Source: Microcella alkalica
Lineage (GTDB): Bacteria; Actinomycetota; Actinomycetes; Actinomycetales; Microbacteriaceae
NCBI RefSeq assembly: GCF_014137945.1
Contig: NZ_JACGWX010000001.1
Coordinates: 124,001-188,000, forward strand
Length of the DNA stretch: 64,000 nt
Direction: 5' to 3'
Of the stretch, positions 34,342 through 42,091 are shown piece after piece (the first letter of the stretch is position 1; the number at the start of each line of letters is the position of its first letter). A program made the translations under genes and the position numbers. The notes below the pieces were generated by a model. It was not told the DNA's origin, made no database searches, and saw only the letters and a program-made list of their open reading frames with translations.

Positions 34342-36549
34342 GTGACCGGCCCCCTCGACGCGAAGCTCGTCTCGGTGCTGGGCGACCGCAGCGCGAAGTC
34401 GCTGAGCAAGGCGTTCGGCATGTCGACGGTCGGCGATCTGCTCGCGCACGTCCCGCGCCGCTACGCCCGGCGCGGCGAGCTCACCGCCCTGAGCGAGCTG
34501 CAGGTGAACGAGTCGGTGACGATCGTCGCCGAGATCCTGAGCGTCACCGAGCGGATGATGCGGGCGCGCCGGGGGAGCATTCTGGAGGTGACGATCGGCG
34601 ACGGCCGGGGCATCCTCGCCCTGACGTTCTTCAACCAGGCCTGGCGCAAGGCCGACCTCGTGAAGGGCCGTCGCGGCATCTTCGCGGGAAAGGTCGGCGA
34701 GTACCGCGGCATCCGGCAGCTCGCCCACCCCGACTATGAGCTGTTCGAGGCGGGCGACGAGCGCGACTCCGGACCGACCGTGCAGAAGTGGGCGATGCAG
34801 CCGATCCCGATCTACCCGGCGACGTCGACCGTCGCGAGCTGGCAGCTGCAGAAGGCGATCGCCGTCGCGCTCGACACGCTCGGGCCGCTCGACGACCCCA
34901 TCCCCGCCGAGGTGCGCGCCGAGCGCGAGCTGCTCGACCACGCGACCGCCCTCGAGTGGATCCACCGGCCGGAGGACGACCGGCAGTGGCGCCGCGCCCG
35001 CGACACCCTGCGCTTCCACGAGGCGTTCCTGCTGCAGGTGGCTCTCCTGCAGCGTCGCGCCCTGCTGCGGGAGCAGCCCGCGACGCCGCGCATCCCGGGC
35101 GCCGAGCTCGCCGAGTTCGACGCCGGGCTGCCGTTCACCCTCACCGCCGACCAGGAGCTCGTCGGCCAGGAGGTCGAGCGGGACCTCGCCTCGCCCGTGC
35201 CGATGAACCGGCTCGTGCAGGGAGAGGTGGGCTCGGGCAAGACGCTCGTCGCCGTGCGGGCGATGCTCACCGTCGCGGAGGATGGCGGGCAGAGCGCGCT
35301 GCTCGCCCCGACGGAGGTGCTCGCGGCCCAGCACCTGCGCTCCATCGTGAGCGTGCTCGGCCCCGACCGCGCGGCCAGGATGCGCCCGGTGCTCTTGACG
35401 GGGCAGCTGAGCGCAGGGGAGCGCCGCGCGACGCTCCTCGCGATCGCGAGCGGGGCATCCCGCATCGTCGTCGGCACGCACGCGCTCTTGGGCGACAAGG
35501 TCCAGTTCGCCGACCTCGGCCTCGTCGTCGTCGACGAGCAGCACCGCTTCGGAGTCGAGCAGCGCGAGACCCTGCGCCGCAAGGGCAGCGTGCCGCCGCA
35601 CGTGCTCGTGCTCACCGCGACGCCGATTCCGCGCACGGTCGCGATGACAGTCTTCGGCGACCTCGACGTCTCGACGATCGCGACGCTGCCGGCCGGGCGC
35701 ATCCCGATCGTGAGTCACGTCGTGCCGCTCGCCGAGCGCCGCGAGCTGTGGCACCGCGTCTGGCAACGACTCGGCGAGGAGCTCGCGCAGGGCCGCCAGG
35801 GCTTCGTCGTCGTGCCCGCGATCGACCCGACGACCCCGGAGGACGACCCCGACGCGCTCGAGCCCGACGCCGAGGCGGCCGGTTCGCGCGGCGCCGACGG
35901 CGACCCGGCGGCTGGGGCGGATGCCCCGCCCCGCCCGCCCGCATCGGTCGCCGAGCTGACGCCCCTGCTGCGATCACATCCCGCGCTCGCGGGGCGACGG
36001 GTCGAGCCCCTCCACGGCCGCATGTCGACCGACGAGAAGGATGCGACGATGCGCGCCTTCGCCGCCGGCGAGATCGACGTGCTCGTCGCGACGACCGTCA
36101 TCGAGGTCGGCGTCGACGTGCCGAACGCCTCGACGATGGTCGTCGTCGAGGCCGACCGCTTCGGCGTGAGCCAGCTGCACCAGCTGCGCGGTCGCGTCGG
36201 CCGCGGCGGCGTGCCTGGCCTGTGCCTGTTCGTCACCGCCGCCGAGCAGGGCAGCCTCGCCCGCGAGCGCGTCGAGGCGGTCGCGTCGACCCTCGACGGG
36301 TTCGAGCTCGCCTCGATCGACCTCGAGCTACGCCGCGAGGGCGACGTGCTCGGCGCGACGCAGAGCGGCGGCCGGTCGAGCCTGCGGCTGCTTCGGGTGG
36401 CGAAGGACGGCGATGTGATCGGGGATGCGCGCGAGGCCGCGGCGCTCCTGCTCGAGCACGATCCGCAGCTGGTGAGCATGCCCGCGCTGCGCGACGCGCT
36501 CGACCGCCGGCTCGACGACGAGGCGCGCGCGTACCTCGAGAAGAACTGA
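34342..36549 (+). CDS. recG: ATP-dependent DNA helicase RecG
   Basis: A 735-residue superfamily 2 helicase that rewinds and remodels stalled replication forks. The wedge/OB domain (ESVTIVAEILSVTERMMRARRG) is followed by helicase motifs QGEVGSGKTLVAV (I), VVVDEQHRFG (II), LTATPIPRT (III), HGRMSTDEKDATM (IV), ATTVIEVGVDVPNAS (V) and LRGRVGRGG (VI). A low-complexity acidic insert (EDDPDALEPDAEAAGSRG) lies between motifs III and IV. The GTG at 34342 was chosen because TAGCGT (34329-34334) lies 7 nt upstream, although a GTG at 34336 is in frame. Confidence 0.95.
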   Translation: MTGPLDAKLVSVLGDRSAKSLSKAFGMSTVGDLLAHVPRRYARRGELTALSELQVNESVTIVAEILSVTERMMRARRGSILEVTIGDGRGILALTFFNQAWRKADLVKGRRGIFAGKVGEYRGIRQLAHPDYELFEAGDERDSGPTVQKWAMQPIPIYPATSTVASWQLQKAIAVALDTLGPLDDPIPAEVRAERELLDHATALEWIHRPEDDRQWRRARDTLRFHEAFLLQVALLQRRALLREQPATPRIPGAELAEFDAGLPFTLTADQELVGQEVERDLASPVPMNRLVQGEVGSGKTLVAVRAMLTVAEDGGQSALLAPTEVLAAQHLRSIVSVLGPDRAARMRPVLLTGQLSAGERRATLLAIASGASRIVVGTHALLGDKVQFADLGLVVVDEQHRFGVEQRETLRRKGSVPPHVLVLTATPIPRTVAMTVFGDLDVSTIATLPAGRIPIVSHVVPLAERRELWHRVWQRLGEELAQGRQGFVVVPAIDPTTPEDDPDALEPDAEAAGSRGADGDPAAGADAPPRPPASVAELTPLLRSHPALAGRRVEPLHGRMSTDEKDATMRAFAAGEIDVLVATTVIEVGVDVPNASTMVVVEADRFGVSQLHQLRGRVGRGGVPGLCLFVTAAEQGSLARERVEAVASTLDGFELASIDLELRREGDVLGATQSGGRSSLRLLRVAKDGDVIGDAREAAALLLEHDPQLVSMPALRDALDRRLDDEARAYLEKN

Positions 36550-36661
36550 CGCGGCCGACTCGCGGCAAGAGCTGGGCATCCGCCGTCGTCGACGTCAAGG
36601 CGCTCATCAGGTTCGCGCGGTCGACTAGCGTTACCCACGGGGTTCCACTGGGGGAGGACGC

Positions 36662-37351
36662 ATGAAGGTCATCAGCTACAACCTCCGCAAGCACGCGGCC
36701 ATCGGCGAGCTCGTCGACCTCGTCGACGCGCACTCGCCGCACCTGGTGTGCCTGCAGGAGATCGACACCGCGCAACTACCCGCCGAGCTTGGCCCCCTCC
36801 ACCTCGCCGACGCGACCAAGCGCAACCGCCTCGGCCTCGCCGTCTACTACGACCGCGAGCGCTTCGAATCGACCGCGACAGCCGCCTTCGCGCTCAAGAA
36901 GTCGCTGCACGACCGCATCGCCGCCCCGGCTCACGAGCGCGTGCTCGGAACGCATCTGCTCGACCACGAGACCGGGCGCGAGCTCGTCGTGGCCTCCTTC
37001 CACGCCGCGCCGCTCACGGCGCTCAACTCGCTGCGGCGCAAGCAGATCCACGCCGCTCACGAGGCGCTCCGCGGCTTCGGAGCCGACCTGCCGACCCTCA
37101 TGGTGGGCGACTTCAACTACCCCGTGTTCAAGGACTTCCTCGGCGCCGACGTCCGCGGCACCGGCTACGACCTGACGCTGAGCGACGCGCGCACCTACAC
37201 CCGCTACAAGTTCTTCCGCGGTCACTTCGACTTCGCGACATCCATGGGGCTCGAGATCGACTCGGTTCGCACCCTCCGGCAGGGCGAGAGCGATCACCTG
37301 CCGATCCTCGTCGCCGCCGACTACCGCGAGCGGGCGGAGGCGGCCGCTTAG
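36662..37351 (+). CDS. Endonuclease/exonuclease/phosphatase (EEP) family protein
   Basis: A 229-residue EEP-fold phosphoesterase. The start MKVISYNLRKH carries the asparagine of the fold, LVCLQEID the metal-binding glutamate, LMVGDFNYPV the Asp-Asn pair and GESDHLPIL the catalytic Asp-His pair, so the active site appears complete. Family members cut DNA, sphingomyelin or inositol phosphates; nothing here decides the substrate. GGGGGAGGA 4 nt before the ATG is a strong ribosome-binding site. It lies between recG and coaD on the same strand. Confidence 0.88.
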   Translation: MKVISYNLRKHAAIGELVDLVDAHSPHLVCLQEIDTAQLPAELGPLHLADATKRNRLGLAVYYDRERFESTATAAFALKKSLHDRIAAPAHERVLGTHLLDHETGRELVVASFHAAPLTALNSLRRKQIHAAHEALRGFGADLPTLMVGDFNYPVFKDFLGADVRGTGYDLTLSDARTYTRYKFFRGHFDFATSMGLEIDSVRTLRQGESDHLPILVAADYRERAEAAA

Positions 37352-37385
37352 CATCCGCCCGGTGCGGCCCCGGTAGGCTGGGTCC

Positions 37386-37874
37386 GTGAGCAGAGTCGCC
37401 GTCATCCCCGGGTCGTACGATCCCGTCACCCTGGGGCATCTCGACGTCATCGAGCGGGCTGCGCGCATCTTCGACGAGGTCCACGTCGTCGTCGTGCACA
37501 ACCCCGGCAAGACGGCCATGCTGCCGATCGCCCAGCGGGTCTCGCTCATCGAGCAGGCGATCGCCGATCGGGCGCTCCCCTCGGGCATCGTCGTGACGGG
37601 CTGGAGCGTCGGCCTACTCGTCGACTACTGCACCGACGTCGGCGCGACCGTGCTCGTGAAGGGCATCCGCAGCCAGATCGACGTCGCGTACGAGACCCCC
37701 ATGGCGATCGTGAACCGCAATCTCGCGGGTGTCGAGACGATCTTCATGCTCCCCGACCCCGCGCACGCCCACGTGTCGAGCTCACTCGTGCGACAGGTCG
37801 CCTCGCTCGGCGGCGACGTCGCGCCGTACGTGCCGCGCGCGGTCGCGGAGTTCCTGCACTCCTTCGACGACTGA
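37386..37874 (+). CDS. coaD: Phosphopantetheine adenylyltransferase
   Basis: A 162-residue nucleotidyltransferase making dephospho-CoA from 4'-phosphopantetheine and ATP. Motifs: [15 protein letters not shown] with the T/HXGH site, [15 protein letters not shown] and the C-terminal [17 protein letters not shown]. Length matches the family. TAGGCT at 37374-37379 precedes the GTG by 6 nt: leaderless transcript. A strong hairpin terminator follows at 37917-37955, so this gene closes the recG-to-coaD stretch. Confidence 0.97.
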   Translation: MSRVAVIPGSYDPVTLGHLDVIERAARIFDEVHVVVVHNPGKTAMLPIAQRVSLIEQAIADRALPSGIVVTGWSVGLLVDYCTDVGATVLVKGIRSQIDVAYETPMAIVNRNLAGVETIFMLPDPAHAHVSSSLVRQVASLGGDVAPYVPRAVAEFLHSFDD

Positions 37875-37916
37875 CCGGGCCCCTTTTCGCCCGCTCGCCC
37901 TGACCCCGCAACGCGG

Positions 37917-37955
37917 AAGGCCGCCACCGGGGCGAGCCTCCGGTGACGGCCTTCT
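37917..37955. terminator. Strong hairpin after coaD
   Basis: GAAGGCCGCCACCGG (37917-37931) pairs with CCGGTGACGGCCTTC (37941-37955) with one mismatch and a 9-nt loop; CTGATC follows. It lies between coaD and a convergent small gene, so it can serve both strands. Confidence 0.82.
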
Positions 37956-38005
37956 GATCGAGCCCTCCGAGACGGGGGGCGGGGATGCGCGGCGCACGAG
38001 CGCGC

Positions 38006-38269
38006 TCAGCGCGGGATGAGCGTCAGCAGCATCGTGCGCTGCATCGCTCGCTCACGCTGCTCGCGGGCGAGCTCCTGGCTGACGCGCGTCGCGCGGCGGT
38101 CGTGCTGCACGGCGACGGTCGATCGGCGGCTCCACTGCACGAGGGCGACGCCGACGTGCAGGGCGATCCGGTCGATCGGGCTGATCCGGCGCGCGGGAAC
38201 GCTCCGGCCGCGTGGGTGCGACGGACGCACCGACTGCGAGTGACTCGGGCGAGTCGTGGTGGTGTTCAT
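38006..38269 (-). CDS. Small basic protein of unknown function
   Basis: An 87-residue protein, MNTTTTRPSHSQ at the start, then the most ordered part PARRISPIDRIALHVGVALVQWSRR at about residues 25-50, and a helical, Arg-rich C-terminus. One amphipathic or membrane-associating helix is likely. I recognise no named family, though small actinobacterial proteins with the same SPIDRxALHxGxALxxWSRR layout come to mind from memory. GAAGGA lies about 12 nt before the ATG. It may share a transcript with the 22-codon ORF at 38554-38622 on the same strand. Confidence 0.65.
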   Translation of the reverse strand: MNTTTTRPSHSQSVRPSHPRGRSVPARRISPIDRIALHVGVALVQWSRRSTVAVQHDRRATRVSQELAREQRERAMQRTMLLTLIPR

Positions 38270-38553
38270 GAGTGGTGGTGATCCTTCACTGCGCGTGGGT
38301 AGCCGCCCGAGCGCGCGGTCGCGCCCAGGCGGAGGCCCGAGGGCGCCGCTCGTGGCGGCGGATGGGGAGCGGCGGCGTCGGCGCATCCTCACCATGGAGG
38401 AGCGGAGCGACTCGCCGTAAACGGGGCGGTGACCCGCAGGTGCACATCGGTCGACGAGCGGCGGCGAGAGCCGACGACCGCGAGCGCGCGGTGCCCGGGT
38501 CGGGCTTCTTCAGCGCCGCCACCGTCGAACCGGCGGCGTTCTGACCGACGCGG
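38270..38553. other. Intergenic stretch, no convincing gene
   Basis: Between the 22-codon ORF and the 87-residue gene on the minus strand. Open frames exist but are arginine- and proline-rich shadows. A hairpin GCCGCCGG/CCGGCGGC-type sequence near 38510-38540 follows the small ORF. Confidence 0.5.
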
Positions 38554-38622
38554 TTAGGCGGTGACGACGCCGACGAAGCCGGCGCGGATACGGGAGATTC
38601 CCGTGAGAGTGGTGATCAACAT
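38554..38622 (-). CDS. 22-residue small ORF with ideal Shine-Dalgarno site
   Basis: The ORF encodes MLITTLTGISRIRAGFVGVVTA. AAAGGAGG (38635-38628) stands 5 nt before the ATG, the best ribosome-binding site in the window, and TAGGTT (38676-38671) is a plausible -10 box. The 5' UTR folds into a strong hairpin, GGGCCCT with AGGGCCC (about 38647-38664). It could be an expressed small amphipathic peptide or a leader for the gene at 38006-38269. Too short for family assignment. Confidence 0.5.
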   Translation of the reverse strand: MLITTLTGISRIRAGFVGVVTA

Positions 38623-38673
38623 GCTGGCCTCCTTTCGGCGTCTCGTGGGCCCTCGTGCAGGGCCCCGAGAAAC

Positions 38674-39453
38674 CTAGCGGCCCTCGCGCGCTGAGCGCAA
38701 GCATTTCGGGGAGATCGGCGCGTCCGCCCCTGCGGCTCGTCGCGGATCAGTCGACCGGGCGGTCGCTTCCCGGCGGCGCATGCTCTCGAGTCCATCGACG
38801 ACGAGATCGGTCATGAGGGCGAATTCGGCCGCGTGATCGTGGTCGGCGTCGGCGATCACGGCGGTGATCGCGGGGTACTCGTCCCGCCGCTCCCCGCGGG
38901 CGACGGCAGCGACCTCCTCGCCCATCTGCGTGAGCGTCGCCCGGCGAAGCTCCTGCAGCGTGAAGCCCGTGATCGTGCCGTCGATGATGTGGAGAGAATG
39001 GCGGGCCAGCTGCGGCGAGAAGCCCGCGCCGAGCATCCTGGCCTGCAGCGATTCGGCGAAGCGCAGGCGGTTGCGGCCGACGGCGGGCCGCGCGGCAATG
39101 AGCTCGCAGGCCCAGGGCCGCGCGAGCAGCACTTCGTGGGCGACCGACATCGTCGCGCGCACCACTGCCGCCCAGTCGTCGCTTCCCGGCAGGGGATCCG
39201 CCCAGTCTCCGACGACGACGTCCACGAGCCCGTCGAGCACGTCGTCCTTGCCCCGGACATGCCCGTACAGCGACATCGCCTCGACGCCCAGCTCGGCTCC
39301 GAGCCGGCGCATCGTGAGCGCAGCCAGGCCCTCGCGGTCGGCGAGGTCGCGAGCGGCGAGCAGGATGCGCTCGCGGGTCAGCGGCGGGCGGGATGCGCGG
39401 GTCGCGCCCGCGCGCTCGTCGCGCTCGGGGGTCGCCTCCGTCGATCTCGCCAT
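38674..39453 (-). CDS. TetR/AcrR family transcriptional repressor
   Basis: A 259-residue repressor with an N-terminal TetR helix-turn-helix (LTRERILLAARDLADREGLAALTMRRLGAELGVEAMSLYGHVRGKDDVLDGL) and a TetR_C-type ligand domain. The ATG at 39453 has AGGAGGCAGG upstream. It is divergent from an oxidoreductase gene; a 28-bp palindrome lies between (39523-39550), most likely its operator, so it should repress the oxidoreductase and perhaps itself until a small molecule binds. The last 35 residues (RSTDPRRAAGADAPISPKC) are an unusual basic tail. Confidence 0.91.
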   Translation of the reverse strand: MARSTEATPERDERAGATRASRPPLTRERILLAARDLADREGLAALTMRRLGAELGVEAMSLYGHVRGKDDVLDGLVDVVVGDWADPLPGSDDWAAVVRATMSVAHEVLLARPWACELIAARPAVGRNRLRFAESLQARMLGAGFSPQLARHSLHIIDGTITGFTLQELRRATLTQMGEEVAAVARGERRDEYPAITAVIADADHDHAAEFALMTDLVVDGLESMRRREATARSTDPRRAAGADAPISPKCLRSAREGR

Positions 39454-39496
39454 CCTGCCTCCTCCGCAGTCGCAGGGGACGCCGCCGAACCGATCC

Positions 39497-39550
39497 TTGA
39501 CACGCGACCGTCGCCACGGCACCCTTACGTCGTAAGCATACAACGTAAGG
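39497..39550 (+). promoter_or_regulatory. TetR-type operator and -35 box between tetR and the oxidoreductase gene
   Basis: CCTTACGTCGTA (39523-39534) and TACAACGTAAGG (39539-39550) form an inverted repeat matching at 11 of 12 positions with a 4-bp centre AGCA, as expected for a TetR dimer. TTGACA at 39497-39502 is a perfect -35 box for the rightward gene. The palindrome ends 6 bp before that gene's start codon. Confidence 0.8.
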
Positions 39551-39556
39551 AACACG

Positions 39557-40525
39557 ATGAGAGCGTTCACCGTTCGCGGGTACGGCGGGCCCGAGGTCCT
39601 GCGCGTCGACGACGTTCCCGATCTCGTCCCCGGCGAGGGCGAGGTCGTCGTGCGCCAGCAGGCGAGCTCGGTGAACCCGCTCGACTGGCACACCATGCGC
39701 GGCACGCCGTACATCGTTCGCGTCGGCCGCGGCCTGCGCCGCCCCGCGAAGCCGGTGCTCGGCAGCGACATCTCCGGCGTGGTCGACGCCGTCGGACCGG
39801 GCGTCACCCGGTGGAGCGTCGGCGACGCCGTGCTCGGCTTCGCGGCCGCTGCATGGGCCGAGCGCGTCCTCGTGAAGGCGGAGGTCGTCGTCGCGCGACC
39901 CGCCGGTCTCGACCCGATCGACGCGGGCGGCGTCGGCGTCGCCGGCATCACCGCGTTGCAGGCGCTCACGCGCGCCGGCGTCGAGCGGGGCCATCGCGTG
40001 CTCATCAACGGCGGCTCCGGCGGCGTCGGAACGTTCGCCGTGCAGATCGCGAAGCTCCTCGGCGCGCACGTCACCGCGACGACGAGCAACCGGAATCTCG
40101 CCCTCGTCGCGCGCATCGGCGCCGACGATGTGATCGACTACGCCGTCGACGATGTCGTGCGGGGGATCCCGCGCTTCGATGCCGTGATCGACTTCGTCGG
40201 AGACCGCGGCATCGGCGAACTGCGCCGCGTGCTCACGCCCGAGGGCGCGCTCGTTCTCTGCGGCGATCCGGGCGGGCTCTGGATCAGGCCCATCGCGACG
40301 ATGGCCGGCGCGCTCGTCACCGACCGGCTCGTTGAGCACCGCGTCATCCCGCTGCTCGCGACGCGCGATCAGGCCGACCTGCAGCGACTCGCCGACTGGC
40401 TCGGGACGACGGCGCTGCGCGTCGTGGTCGACCGCGTCGTCCCGCTCGCCGACGTCGCCGAGGCGGTCGCTCACGTGGAGTCCCGCCGCGCGCGGGGGAA
40501 GGTGCTGCTCGCGGTCGAGCAGTAG
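39557..40525 (+). CDS. NAD(P)-dependent medium-chain oxidoreductase (quinone oxidoreductase type)
   Basis: A 322-residue zinc-free MDR-family reductase. The catalytic half begins MRAFTVRGYGGPEVLRVDDV with SSVNPLDWHTMRGTPY, and the cofactor half has the Rossmann motif INGGSGGVGTFAVQIAKLLGAHVTATT; there is no zinc-ligand set. Such enzymes reduce quinones, enones or other electrophiles with NADPH. Control by the divergent TetR repressor suggests induction by a toxic or signalling compound. Its stop is followed at once (40526) by the CsoR-like operator of the next gene, so that gene has its own promoter. Confidence 0.9.
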   Translation: MRAFTVRGYGGPEVLRVDDVPDLVPGEGEVVVRQQASSVNPLDWHTMRGTPYIVRVGRGLRRPAKPVLGSDISGVVDAVGPGVTRWSVGDAVLGFAAAAWAERVLVKAEVVVARPAGLDPIDAGGVGVAGITALQALTRAGVERGHRVLINGGSGGVGTFAVQIAKLLGAHVTATTSNRNLALVARIGADDVIDYAVDDVVRGIPRFDAVIDFVGDRGIGELRRVLTPEGALVLCGDPGGLWIRPIATMAGALVTDRLVEHRVIPLLATRDQADLQRLADWLGTTALRVVVDRVVPLADVAEAVAHVESRRARGKVLLAVEQ

Positions 40526-40544
40526 ATACCCCCGGGGGTATGCT
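40526..40544 (+). promoter_or_regulatory. CsoR-type operator overlapping the -10 box of a Cys-rich gene
   Basis: ATACCCCCGGGGGTAT (40526-40541) is a perfect 16-bp palindrome containing TACCCC and GGGGTA, like the site before csoR at 11706-11722. Its right half merges into TATGCT (40539-40544), a -10 box, the same geometry as at csoR. Confidence 0.8.
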
Positions 40545-40577
40545 GGGGTCGTCCGATCGACCGAAGGAGACCCCTCG

Positions 40578-40733
40578 ATGTGCCAGCAGACCACGTGCCG
40601 AAAGTGCGGCAGGAAGACCTGGACCGGCTGCGGCCAGCACGTGACTAAGGTGATGCGCGGCGTCCCGCAGTCGCAGCGCTGCCAGGGCCACGAAGCCGAG
40701 CCCGGCTTCTTCGCACGGCTCTTCCGACGCTGA
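40578..40733 (+). CDS. Small Cys/His-rich (zinc-ribbon-like) protein under a CsoR-type operator
   Basis: A 51-residue protein with six potential metal or sulfur ligands in order: C7-x2-C10 (TTCRKCGRK), C18-x2-H21 (TGCGQHV) and C35-x2-H38 (QRCQGHE), plus Cys2. The spacing suggests a small zinc ribbon or a metal-sequestering protein. GAAGGAGA lies 7 nt before the ATG. It has its own promoter overlapped by a palindrome matching the csoR operator, so induction by the CsoR effector is expected. Function unknown; a buffer or chaperone for metal, or a persulfide carrier, are options. Confidence 0.75.
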   Translation: MCQQTTCRKCGRKTWTGCGQHVTKVMRGVPQSQRCQGHEAEPGFFARLFRR

Positions 40734-40776
40734 TCCGGGCCGCACGCGCTCGCACCGCGTGCGCCAGACTGGGGGC

Positions 40777-41778
40777 ATGACCGCCCCGCAGATCGGCTAC
40801 GCCGCCGCGCTCGAGCAGTTCGCGCCGCTCGAGGCGATCGAGCTCGCGGCGCTCGCCGAGCAGCACGGCTTCGCCGGAACCGTCGCGACGGAGGGCTTCC
40901 AGCCCTGGACGCCGCAGCAGGGGCACTCGAGCTTCGTCTGGAACGTCGTCTCCGCGCTGGGAGCACGGACGAGCGGGGCGCTGGGAGTCGGGCCGGTGTC
41001 GCCGACCTTCCGGTGGCATCCCGCGATGGTGGCCCAGGCATCCGCGACGCTCGCCGCGATGTACCCGGGGCGGCACTGGCTCGCGCTCGGCAGCGGCGAG
41101 GCGATGAGCGACCACATCGTCGGCGAGCGCTGGCCCGAGCCCGCCGAGCGCATCGCGCGCATGTTCGAGGCGCTGTCGATCATCAAGAAGCTCTTCGCGG
41201 CCTCGCTCGCCGGCCGCGACACCAAGCACGACGGCGACTTCGTGCGCCTCGAGACCGCGCGGCTCTGGACGATGCCCGAGGTCGCGCCCGACATCCTCAT
41301 CCAGACCGCCGGCCCCCTGACGGCCAAGCGGGCCGGGCGCAGCGCCGACGGTCTTCTCATCGAGGCCGCGCCGATCGACCGCATCGGGATGCTCTTCCAG
41401 CGCTTCGAGGAGGGCGCGCGCGAGGCGGGCCGCGACCTCGCCACCACGACCCGGGTTCTGCGCCTGCACCTGTCGTGGGCTCCGACCGACGAGGAGGCGA
41501 TGGCGAACGCGCTCGCCGAGTGGCCCAACGGCGGCATGCGGTTCGCGAAGAGCGACATCCGCTCGCCGTTCGACCTCGAGCAGATCGCCAAGCTCGTGCG
41601 ACCGGAGGACTTCGCCCGGCGCGTCGTCGTCTCGGCCGATCCCGACGTGCACCGCGCGAACATCCAGGCGCACCTCGACCTCGGCTTCGACGCGGTCTAC
41701 CTTCACAATGTGGGGCGGAACCAGCGCGAGTTCCTCGACGTGTTCGGCCGCGAGGTTCTTCCGAAGCTCACGCGATAG
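40777..41778 (+). CDS. LLM-class (F420-dependent type) oxidoreductase
   Basis: A 333-residue luciferase-like TIM-barrel protein. It begins IGYAAALEQFAPLEAIELAALAEQHGFAGT and has GVGPVSPTFRWHPAMVAQASATLAAMYPGRHWLALGSGEA, the pattern of F420-dependent glucose-6-phosphate dehydrogenase relatives. The presence of cofE 2.2 kb downstream supports F420 as cofactor, but a flavin-using member cannot be excluded. ATG at 40777 with GGGGG upstream; an open frame extends 6 codons further. It is followed after 10 nt by a DUF4287 gene and a YwqK-like gene in one operon. Confidence 0.88.
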   Translation: MTAPQIGYAAALEQFAPLEAIELAALAEQHGFAGTVATEGFQPWTPQQGHSSFVWNVVSALGARTSGALGVGPVSPTFRWHPAMVAQASATLAAMYPGRHWLALGSGEAMSDHIVGERWPEPAERIARMFEALSIIKKLFAASLAGRDTKHDGDFVRLETARLWTMPEVAPDILIQTAGPLTAKRAGRSADGLLIEAAPIDRIGMLFQRFEEGAREAGRDLATTTRVLRLHLSWAPTDEEAMANALAEWPNGGMRFAKSDIRSPFDLEQIAKLVRPEDFARRVVVSADPDVHRANIQAHLDLGFDAVYLHNVGRNQREFLDVFGREVLPKLTR

Positions 41779-41788
41779 GAGAGACGTC

Positions 41789-42091
41789 GTGTCGTTCCAG
41801 GCCTACCTCGACTCGGTCGAGAAGAAGACCGGCCGCACGCCGCGGCAGCTCCTCGACGAGGCGATCGACCGCGGCTACGACGATCCGGCGGTGAAGGCGA
41901 GCGTGATCGTCGAGTGGCTCGCCGACGGTTACGGGCTCGGCCGCGGGCACGCCATGGCGATGGTGCACGTCATCAAGAAGGGCCCGCGGATCTCGATCAC
42001 GCACGTCGAAACCGACGGCGTGCACCGCGACGAGACCGACGTGCTCTGGCTCGACGGAGCGGCGACGAGGCCGTCGAGCACCGCGTCGTGA
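41789..42091 (+). CDS. DUF4287 domain protein
   Basis: A 100-residue protein: SFQAYLDSVEKKTGRTPRQLLDEAIDRGY followed by IVEWLADGYGLGRGHAMAMVHVIKKGP, the full DUF4287 pattern. Function unknown; the domain is often linked to SRPBCC proteins, and one occurs 450 bp further on the opposite strand with a similar N-terminal segment. GTG start with AGGAGA 5 nt upstream. It overlaps the next gene (GTGA). Confidence 0.9.
   Translation: MSFQAYLDSVEKKTGRTPRQLLDEAIDRGYDDPAVKASVIVEWLADGYGLGRGHAMAMVHVIKKGPRISITHVETDGVHRDETDVLWLDGAATRPSSTAS

Noticed and set aside
33616-35766. A 716-codon minus frame joined to rsmD
   Set aside because: The part upstream of 34275 is antisense to recG and has no domain; rsmD has a clear GTG start and motif order.
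38286-38522. A 78-codon minus frame starting MAALKKPDPG
   Set aside because: No ribosome-binding site, low-complexity Arg/Pro composition, and no motif; considered non-coding.
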